A DNA stretch of 8,585 bases from an uncultured Collinsella sp. (GTDB lineage: Bacteria; Actinomycetota; Coriobacteriia; Coriobacteriales; Coriobacteriaceae). Shown here in pieces: positions 1 to 4,737 of this stretch (positions are counted from its first letter, which is position 1; each line of letters opens with the position of its first letter). The translations under genes were made by a program, and so were the position numbers. The DNA is taken from assembly GCA_900758885.1 (NCBI GenBank), contig CAAETD010000091.1, forward strand, positions 1-8,585. Reading direction: 5' to 3'. The notes below the pieces were generated by a model. That model saw only the letters and a list, made by a program, of their open reading frames with translations. It did no database searches and was not told the origin of the DNA.

Positions 1-77
1 AGTTCAGCCACGTCACCGGGGCGCGTTGTTCAGCGCCGCCGGGGCGCTCCACTCAAACGACAAGAGACGTCTTACGC

Positions 78-119
78 AAGCGCCCGCGTCCGTGGATAAA
101 ACCACGGGCGTGGGCGCTT
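78..119. terminator. Strong GC-rich hairpin downstream of the ArsC-like gene
   Basis: Arms 78-95 and 102-119 pair over 18 bp around the 6-nt loop ATAAAA. Read on the plus strand all 18 pairs form, two of them G-U. Read on the minus strand the same two positions become A-C mismatches. It lies 20 nt past the stop of the minus-strand ArsC-like gene and probably ends that transcript. The only U-rich stretch (TTTATT, 123-128) follows on the plus-strand side, so it may be bidirectional or may mainly stop plus-strand transcripts entering from the left. Confidence 0.6.
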
Positions 120-121
120 CA

Positions 122-151
122 CTTTATTCCCAGCCGCTTTATTCCCAGCCC
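122..151. repeat. 15-bp tandem duplication at the ArsC-like stop codon
   Basis: CTTTATTCCCAGCCG (122-136) is followed at once by CTTTATTCCCAGCCC (137-151), identical at 14 of 15 positions. On the minus strand this duplicates the codons for Gly-Trp-Glu-stop, so a read-through product would end with the same tripeptide and a second stop. It looks like a recent slippage duplication at the gene end. Confidence 0.6.
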
Positions 152-480
152 TTCCACACGTCAGGCTCGTAGCCAACGGTTGCCTGGCGGCCGTTGCGAA
201 CGATGGGCTCACGAAGAATCTGCTGGTTATCGAGCACCTTTTCGAACTTCTGGTCGGCAGCAAGATACTGTACGAGCGCAACCGTGTCGGCATCTTTCGC
301 CTTTGGATCGATCACAGCGTCGATCCCGCCGACGGCGCGCGCCACGCTTTCGAGCTCGCCTTTGCTCATCCCCTTTTCCTTCAAGTCGATGAACTGGAAC
401 TTCACACGACGTTCCTTGAAATAGCGCTGCGCCTTCTTAGTATCGAAGCTTTTCTTCGTGCCGAATATCTGGATGTTCAT
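139..480 (-). CDS. ArsC/Spx-family thioredoxin-fold protein lacking the catalytic cysteine
   Basis: 113 residues, the normal length for the ArsC/Spx/YffB family of small thioredoxin-fold proteins (arsenate reductase-like enzymes and RNA polymerase-binding regulators). Seen: N-terminal beta strand NIQIFGTKK, the active-site loop, and near residues 89-94 the conserved LREPIVR segment, equivalent to the family's R-x-P loop with a cis-proline. The family's first-loop cysteine is Ser11 here (KKSFDTKKA, codon AGC at 450-448), and there is no cysteine anywhere in the protein. Arsenate reduction by the usual thiol chemistry is therefore not possible, and a binding or regulatory role is more likely. 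The start is supported by AAGGCGG a few bases upstream of ATG. It stands alone and is transcribed away from the efflux operon; I found no clear promoter. The fold assignment is confident, the function is not. Confidence 0.85.
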   Translation of the reverse strand: MNIQIFGTKKSFDTKKAQRYFKERRVKFQFIDLKEKGMSKGELESVARAVGGIDAVIDPKAKDADTVALVQYLAADQKFEKVLDNQQILREPIVRNGRQATVGYEPDVWKGWE

Positions 481-764
481 ACGTACCGCCTTCGCTCAAT
501 TCTCGTCCGTCCATGATACGACAAGGGAGCCGAGCAAAAACAGAGCAGGCGGAGATGGAGGAGGACGGCGACCGACCGTCGGCAAGAGTCGGCCGGATCG
601 GACTGGCGCCCAGCGCGCGCCGGCGACACGCTCGCAGCTGCACACATAGCCGATGTACAAGCTCGCCGCGGCGTTCCCTCGCCCCGCGGTGTGGCGATAG
701 AGAAGCACGCCACCCGTCAACGATGGCGCCTCGGTGAAGAAAATCAACGTCTGGGTTACATCCC
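481..764. other. Intergenic region with no supported gene
   Basis: This divergent gap lies between the ArsC-like start and the efflux-pump promoter. It is GC-rich with several short complementary GC stretches. A weak TATCAT (minus strand, about 514-519) could be a -10 for the ArsC-like gene, but no good -35 accompanies it. Reading frames here have no credible ribosome-binding site or protein character. Confidence 0.5.
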
Positions 765-793
765 TTGAAAGGGGCGAAGACGGCTGCTAGAAT
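765..793 (+). promoter_or_regulatory. Sigma-70-type promoter of the efflux-pump leader
   Basis: TTGAAA (765-770), a 17-bp spacer, and TAGAAT (788-793): five of six matches to each consensus at optimal spacing. Transcription should begin near 799-801, only about 4-6 nt before the ATG of the leader peptide at 805, so the leader would be translated as an essentially leaderless message, a common arrangement in actinobacteria. The pump gene itself begins about 200 nt downstream. Confidence 0.75.
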
Positions 794-804
794 ACCTCCC
801 CGCT

Positions 805-918
805 ATGAAGGATTTGACCAAAGCATACATCGCAATTCGGCGGCCCCTGGTATACGGGGCCTCTCCTGTTGTTCCCCAAGTGCGCTCTGAGCAGCCGCTT
901 TCTTCCTGTCGTATCTGA
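805..918 (+). CDS. Putative 37-codon leader peptide upstream of the efflux pump
   Basis: A short frame (ATG 805, TGA 916-918) encodes MKDLTKAYIAIRRPLVYGAS followed by PVVPQVRSEQPLSSCRI. There is no Shine-Dalgarno, but the predicted transcription start lies about 5 nt upstream, which suits leaderless initiation. It is not a recognised protein family. The case for it is positional. It is the first frame of the pump transcript, it spans the hairpin GGCCCC (842-847)/GGGGCC (856-861), and its final codons form the arm that can pair with the pump's ribosome-binding site. Leader peptides with this geometry act by letting a drug-stalled ribosome open the downstream gene. That it is translated is inferred, not shown. 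Confidence 0.5.
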   Translation: MKDLTKAYIAIRRPLVYGASPVVPQVRSEQPLSSCRI

Positions 919-1003
919 TGCACGCATAGCACGTGCATGTTATTTCGCCCGTGGGCCGGCGCGCCTTCGGCGAAGAATCGAATAGATACGAAGGAAGCTT
1001 ATG
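902..1003 (+). promoter_or_regulatory. Predicted translational attenuator sequestering the pump ribosome-binding site
   Basis: Leader bases 902-917 (CTTCCTGTCGTATCTG) are complementary to 983-997 (TAGATACGAAGGAAG) over 15 pairs, with a single bulged G at 908 and one G-U pair. The second segment contains the AAGGA Shine-Dalgarno (991-995) of the pump gene. The first segment is the last five codons and the start of the stop codon of the leader peptide. Between the arms are two smaller hairpins: ATGCACG (918-924)/CGTGCAT (932-938) and CGCC/GGCG near 963-972. In the folded state the pump site is hidden. A ribosome stalled late in the leader peptide would cover the 5' arm and expose it. Pairing is seen; the mechanism is inferred from erm- and cat-type attenuators. 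Confidence 0.6.
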
Positions 1004-2440
1004 TCTGATAATTGTACGGTCGCGCCCGCCAATGGGCGCATTACCGGTACCCAGATCCGCATCGTCGCGGTTGTCGTCCTGGGTGCCTTCTTGGCGCTAC
1101 TGAACCAAACGGTGATGTCGCCTGCGCTGCCGGTCATCATGTCCGATTTCGCCATCGATGCCTCGACTGCCCAGTGGATCATGTCCATATACCCGCTGGT
1201 GAGCGGCATCATGGTCCCCGTTTCGGCGTTCCTTATCGACAAGTTCAGCACCCGCGCGCTATTCTTCGGGGCGACGCTGGTGTTCGCGCTGGGCACGCTG
1301 CTGTGCGCCGCAGCCCCTGATTTCCTGTTCCTCATCATCGGTCGCGTGTTGCAAGCGGCGGGCTCAGGCGTGCTCATGCCGCTTGTCTCGGTGGTTCCCA
1401 TGCTGGTGTTCCCCGTCGAGAAACGAGGAACGGCTATGGGCATGGCGGGCATCGTCATGTCGGCGGGTCCCGCGGTCGGCCCCGTCGTAGGCGGCGCGGT
1501 GATCGACACGTACGGCTGGCGCACCATGATCGGCGCCATCGTCCCCCTCGCAATTCTCGTGCTGGTGCTGGGCGTGTTCATGCTGAAAAACGTGGGCGAG
1601 CTGAAGAACCCCAAGCTCGACCTGCCCTCGGTCGTCCTCTCCACCATCGCCTTCGGCGGACTTCTCTACGGGTTCTCGAGCGCCTCGTCGATGGGTTGGG
1701 GCAACCCCGTGGTGCTCGGCTCGATCGTCGCGGGTGTCGTGTGCTTGGTGCTGTTCGTCGTACGCCAGGGCAAAATCGAGGACCCGCTGCTTCAACTGGG
1801 CACGCTCAAGACGCGCGAGTTCCGCGTGGCCGCCATCATCGTCACGCTCATCAACGCCGCATGCCTGGTCACCAACACGCTGTTGCCGTTGCTGCTGCAA
1901 ACCTCGCTTGGCGCTTCGGCCTTCGAAACCGGCATGGCCATGCTTCCCGCCGCGGCGGTGGGCATCATCATCAGCCCTATCTCCGGCGTGGTGTTCGACA
2001 AGTTCGGTCCGCGTGCCATCTCGATCGTCGGCCTGGCCCTCATGACCGGCGCCCTGTTCCTGCTCTCGCTTTCGACGGTAAACACGCCCATCTTGGTGGT
2101 TGCGCTGTTCTGCATGCTGCAGTCCGCCGGCCAGTCGCTCGCGAACATGCCGGTGAACACATGGGGTGTCAATGCCTTGAAAAATGACATGATCGCCCAC
2201 GGCAACGCCATCGCGAACACCGGCCGCCAGGTCGCCGGCGGTTTGTGCACGGCGCTCATCATCACGGTCATGACAAGCGTCACCGCGTCGGCCGGCGTCG
2301 ATGCGAGCATCCAAGTAGCCACCGCCGTGGGCGCGGGCGTCGCTTACAAGGTGTGCGCGGCAATCGGCCTCGTTTCCCTTATCTGCGCCATATTCAGCGT
2401 GCGCACCAAGAAAACCGCACCGAAAACGAAGGAGGCATAA
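1001..2440 (+). CDS. MFS multidrug efflux transporter, DHA2 (EmrB/QacA) family, 14 TM
   Basis: 479 residues, rich in hydrophobic helices, the usual size of the 14-TM DHA2 drug:proton antiporters in the cytoplasmic membrane. Visible motifs in order: LLNQTVMSPALPVI (33-46), the TM1 motif of DHA2 pumps with Asn-Gln where many members have Asp; a motif A-like loop DKFSTR (80-85); motif B GRVLQAAGSG (114-123); motif C, the antiporter signature, SAGPAVGPVVGG (154-165); and a second loop DKFGPR (333-338). The C-terminus is a short lysine-rich cytoplasmic tail. The start ATG follows AAGGA at 991-995. The gene has its own promoter with a long leader encoding a short peptide, and overlaps functionally with the CBS-domain gene 3 nt downstream. 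Substrate is unknown; a ribosome-targeting antibiotic would fit the leader. Confidence 0.92.
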   Translation: MSDNCTVAPANGRITGTQIRIVAVVVLGAFLALLNQTVMSPALPVIMSDFAIDASTAQWIMSIYPLVSGIMVPVSAFLIDKFSTRALFFGATLVFALGTLLCAAAPDFLFLIIGRVLQAAGSGVLMPLVSVVPMLVFPVEKRGTAMGMAGIVMSAGPAVGPVVGGAVIDTYGWRTMIGAIVPLAILVLVLGVFMLKNVGELKNPKLDLPSVVLSTIAFGGLLYGFSSASSMGWGNPVVLGSIVAGVVCLVLFVVRQGKIEDPLLQLGTLKTREFRVAAIIVTLINAACLVTNTLLPLLLQTSLGASAFETGMAMLPAAAVGIIISPISGVVFDKFGPRAISIVGLALMTGALFLLSLSTVNTPILVVALFCMLQSAGQSLANMPVNTWGVNALKNDMIAHGNAIANTGRQVAGGLCTALIITVMTSVTASAGVDASIQVATAVGAGVAYKVCAAIGLVSLICAIFSVRTKKTAPKTKEA

Positions 2441-2443
2441 GCG

Positions 2444-2950
2444 ATGTCCGAGATTCTGTCCGAGCGCATCCCGCTCGAGCTCGAGGGGACGCCCGTTTCG
2501 AGCATCATGATTGAAGAGCCGTTCACCTGCACGCAGGAATGCACGATTTCCGACGTGGTGCGCATGCTCGCCGAAAACGAGGTGAGCAGCATGCCCGTAA
2601 TCGATGAGCGCAACCAGGTGGTCGGGTTCATCTCCGACGGCGATGTCATGGGAGCCATCGCGCAGCATCGCGCTCACACCATCTTCACGGGCGGCGACGC
2701 GTCCATGCTGTACTTCGACGATCAGAGCCTTGAGCAGCGCATCGAAGACCTGAAGGATCGCTGCGTCATGGATTTCGCGACGCGCCAGGTAGTGTGTGCC
2801 CGTCCCGAGCAGAGCATCGCCCGCGTCGCCGCGCTGCTGGCGAAGAAGAAGTTCAAGAAGCTTCCTGTGGTTGATGACGAGGGCAAACTCGTGGGGGTCA
2901 TCCGCCGCTCCGCCATCACCAAATACATCTTCGGCATCCTTTTCCAATAG
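2444..2950 (+). CDS. Two-CBS-domain protein co-transcribed with the efflux pump
   Basis: 168 residues forming one Bateman module. CBS1 spans about residues 17-75 (VSSIMIEEPFTCTQ to SDGDVM) and CBS2 about 107-165 (CVMDFATRQVV to RRSAITKYIF). Each has the family's S-x-M/L-P-V-[IV]-D-[ED] strand (49-55 and 139-145) and a GFIS/GVIR strand after it. There is no catalytic or membrane domain, so this is a stand-alone cytoplasmic sensor; CBS pairs typically bind adenosine nucleotides or S-adenosylmethionine. The ATG lies 3 nt after the pump stop codon with AAGGAGG (2429-2435) inside the end of the pump gene, so the two are almost certainly one operon. A role in gating the pump or reporting cellular energy state is a guess from position only. 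Confidence 0.88.
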   Translation: MSEILSERIPLELEGTPVSSIMIEEPFTCTQECTISDVVRMLAENEVSSMPVIDERNQVVGFISDGDVMGAIAQHRAHTIFTGGDASMLYFDDQSLEQRIEDLKDRCVMDFATRQVVCARPEQSIARVAALLAKKKFKKLPVVDDEGKLVGVIRRSAITKYIFGILFQ

Positions 2951-3012
2951 GGGCAGGTCGCACTTGAGGCGAACATCTCGAGGCATCGAGCCAGCAACTG
3001 GACCAGATAACC

Positions 3013-3041
3013 TTGACACGCACGCGCTTTCCCTCGATGCT
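3013..3041 (+). promoter_or_regulatory. Candidate promoter for the MGMT-like gene
   Basis: A perfect -35 TTGACA (3013-3018), a 17-bp spacer and a weak -10 GATGCT (3036-3041) lie in the 174-bp gap after the CBS gene. Downstream, CTGCGA (3055-3060) and TCGCAG (3064-3069) form a perfect small hairpin or operator-like palindrome near the expected transcript start. This suggests the MGMT-like gene is not purely dependent on pump-operon read-through. The poor -10 keeps confidence low. Confidence 0.4.
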
Positions 3042-3124
3042 TCGGTAAGGGGAGCTGCGAAAATCGCAGTACGGGTGATCGGCGCCGCGCCCCCGAAGGC
3101 AAAAGCGAACACGGGAGCGATACG

Positions 3125-3433
3125 ATGGGAAAAGTCCTGGACGAAGATTTGGTTTATGAGATTCTCTCCGTCGTGGCAGAGATTCCGGCGGGATGCGTCG
3201 CCTCGTACGGTCAGATAGCGCGCCTCATCGGCAGGGAGAAAAACTCTCGCCTGGTCGGAGCGGTGCTGAGCGAGGCGGATCGCTACGGCGATTATCCCTG
3301 CCACCGCGTCGTCAACCACGCGGGACGCCTCGCGCCAAACTTCCCCGACCAGCGAGCACTACTGACGGAGGAAGGAGTCGCCTTCCGAGACAACGGCTGC
3401 GTCGACATGAAAAAGCACCAGTGGAACGAGTAG
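3125..3433 (+). CDS. Single-domain MGMT/ATL-type DNA alkyltransferase with intact PCHR motif
   Basis: 102 residues covering only the DNA-binding/active-site domain of O6-alkylguanine-DNA alkyltransferases; the N-terminal domain of Ada-C or Ogt is absent. Seen: IPAGCVASYGQIA (20-32), where the turn and helix bind DNA; RLVGAVL (42-48), position of the arginine finger; YPCHRVVN (57-64) with candidate acceptor Cys59; and QRALLTEEGV (76-85). Length and the last segment resemble the alkyltransferase-like (ATL) proteins that flag alkylated guanine for nucleotide excision repair. ATLs, however, replace this cysteine, usually with tryptophan, and here it is kept, so direct alkyl transfer to Cys59 is possible. 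GGGAG (3113-3117) precedes the ATG by 7 nt. A promoter candidate lies in the upstream gap. No operon partner downstream. Confidence 0.85.
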   Translation: MGKVLDEDLVYEILSVVAEIPAGCVASYGQIARLIGREKNSRLVGAVLSEADRYGDYPCHRVVNHAGRLAPNFPDQRALLTEEGVAFRDNGCVDMKKHQWNE

Positions 3434-3651
3434 CCAGGCAGCGTAGCGTCGAAAGGAGCGACGCCACGGGGAACGACCTGCGCCCCGCCGCCGGACAACC
3501 TATGGCAAAGTGACACGTCCCACAAAGAGCGGCGCACCAGTACGAGACACGACCGCGACGTAAAAAGACCCTATGATACTCGTAAGCATCTATCTGATTG
3601 CCCGCCTCGAGGTACCCAAAGAACGAGAGATGCCGAAACCCCTAGACAAAG

Positions 3652-3683
3652 AAAAAGGTCGGGAGCTTTTATGCTTCCGACCT
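3652..3683 (-). terminator. Rho-independent terminator of the minus-strand tRNA site
   Basis: On the minus strand, arms 3683-3673 and 3666-3656 pair over 11 positions with one A-C mismatch around a 6-nt loop, followed by TTTTT and CTTTG (3656-3647). It begins 10 nt past the CCA end of the tRNA-Met remnant, the normal position for a tRNA terminator, and marks the preserved chromosomal side of the integration junction. Confidence 0.8.
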
Positions 3684-3692
3684 GAAGTTTCA

Positions 3693-3738
3693 TGGTCGCG
3701 GGGGGGCGGATTTGAACCACCGACCTTCGGGTTATGAG
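3693..3738 (-). pseudogene. 3' half of tRNA-Met (CAU), left at an integration junction
   Basis: Read on the minus strand, 3738-3693 runs from the anticodon loop CTCATAA through the stem strand CCCG, the variable region AAGGTC, the T arm GGTGG-TTCAAAT-CCGCC and the acceptor strand to an encoded CCA (3695-3693). The D arm, the 5' acceptor strand and the 5' anticodon stem are absent: upstream of CTCATAA the sequence no longer pairs. The acceptor side has a run of seven C where a 7-bp acceptor plus 5-bp T stem would need six, so even the fragment carries one extra base. tRNA 3' halves are standard target sites of tyrosine integrases, and a decayed integrase gene follows at 4020. An intact tRNA-Met would be expected at the other element end, which is not in the window. 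Confidence 0.8.
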
Positions 3739-3767
3739 GTCGCTACGACGTTGTTTCATTCAGACAT

Positions 3768-3867
3768 TTCGACCCAAATTGAAGTCAATATAACTCCAGG
3801 TCATTTGATGTTTTCATAGATTTACGAAAGAAAAGTACGCGGAATAATTCGACCCAAATTCGACCCA
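3768..3867. repeat. Three TTCGACCCA direct repeats, candidate integrase arm-type sites
   Basis: TTCGACCCA occurs at 3768-3776, 3848-3856 and 3859-3867; the first two continue as AATT. They sit between the tRNA junction and the integrase start, where tyrosine recombinases have short direct-repeat arm sites bound by their N-terminal domain. Function is inferred from position and repetition. Confidence 0.5.
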
Positions 3868-3894
3868 CAACGAGCTTGAAAGCGGTCAGGCGGA

Positions 3895-3946
3895 GCATTA
3901 CCCTTGGGGTGTGACCCCACGCAGGGCCCACCACCAAGGGTAATGC
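3895..3946. repeat. 13-bp perfect inverted repeat upstream of the integrase
   Basis: GCATTACCCTTGG (3895-3907) and CCAAGGGTAATGC (3934-3946) are perfect inverted repeats around a 26-bp GC-rich centre. Outside them, GGCGG (3889-3893) can pair with CCGCC (3951-3955). Within, GGGGT and ACCCC (3906-3910, 3914-3918) offer a competing small hairpin. There is no U tract, so it is not a simple terminator. It could be a control structure for the integrase or an element-end site. The remaining 3947-4009 holds nothing recognisable. Confidence 0.55.
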
Positions 3947-4019
3947 CCACCCGCCCCAGCCCTTTGCGCCATTCCGCGCAACCGAGCGCGATTCTCAGGC
4001 ACTTCAGGCAAGGAACACG

Positions 4020-4737
4020 ATGAACGACCGACCTCTCGTCATAGGCAAAGGAACGAAGCAACGCCGCGACAAATACACGTGGCGCTACCGTCACAGCCTC
4101 GGCAAGGATCCGGTCACGGGCAAATACCGCTATTCGCCGTGGCAGACCATACATACCACCAAAAGCCGAGAGGTCGACGCCGCACTCGAAGCCTACAAGG
4201 CAGAACTCAACAGCGGCACCTACGTCCAAAAATCGAGGGACACCGTCGGCTCGTACGCAAAAAAGTTCCACGACAACCGCGAAGGAACCATCACGCCGCT
4301 CGCCTACTCGACATCCTACTCAATCGAGAACCGGACGCGCACATCACATGCGTGATGCTCATGCTCGACACCGACATGAGAAGGGCAGAAGCCCTCGGGA
4401 TGACGTGGTCCGATGTCTCCGTCGAGAACAGAAGCATCCTCATTGAGCAGCAGTTTGCGGCCGATCGAAGCGTTCGCTCGCCCAAAAGCAAGAAAAGCGT
4501 GCGGAGGATCTCGATAAGCGAGACGCTGACGTCGTATCTCGAATTCTGGAAAAAGGAGCAGGCCCGCGAAATGGAAGCCTTCGGCCTGGAACAAGTCAAA
4601 GGCACTCCGCTCGTCCACTCATTCGAACGAACGAAAGACAGGCATCCCCAAGTCAACTTCATGGACCTGAATGGGTTTTCGCGCTGGTTCAGAAACTTCA
4701 GCGTCGAGAACGGGTTCGGCAAGTTCGAAGGCGTTCG
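4020..4737 (+). pseudogene. Tyrosine integrase remnant: internal deletion, frame change and missing C-terminus
   Basis: Fragment 1 (ATG 4020, RBS AAGGA at 4010-4014) encodes the N-terminal arm-binding domain, including DKYTWRYRHSLGKDPVTGKY and the helix KSREVDAALEAYKAEL, then the start of the core-binding domain, TVGSYAKKFHDNREGTITPLAY. The phage-like match stops near 4305 and the frame runs to a TGA at 4353-4355. From about 4300 the plus-1-shifted frame carries LLDILLNREPDAHITCVMLML, DTDMRRAEALGMTWSDV with the first catalytic arginine, and SPKSKKSVRRISI with the beta-turn lysine region. About 100 codons of core-binding domain are missing at the join. After RWFRNFSVENGFGKFEG (ends about 4737) the expected HxxR, second His and Tyr boxes are absent. 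It cannot recombine DNA. The TGA of fragment 1 overlaps an ATG (4355) of fragment 2, so fragment 2 could still be translated. Confidence 0.85.

Noticed and set aside
940..1647. 235-codon minus-strand frame over the start of the pump gene
   Set aside because: Antisense shadow of the transporter, Thr/Met/Pro-rich with no family character.
1364..3319. 651-codon open frame on the minus strand opposite the pump and CBS genes
   Set aside because: It is the antisense of two well-recognised genes in GC-rich DNA, is extremely His/Arg/Asp-rich and shows no protein family; a codon-bias shadow.
3446..3464. Hairpin GCGTCG/CGACGC after the MGMT-like gene as a terminator
   Set aside because: Only 6 bp, with no U tract on either strand; too weak to call. 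The rest of 3434-3646 shows no gene or other structure I can support.
3738..3765. Complete tRNA-Met extending through the 5' half
   Set aside because: Upstream of the anticodon loop the sequence cannot form a D arm, the anticodon stem or the acceptor strand.
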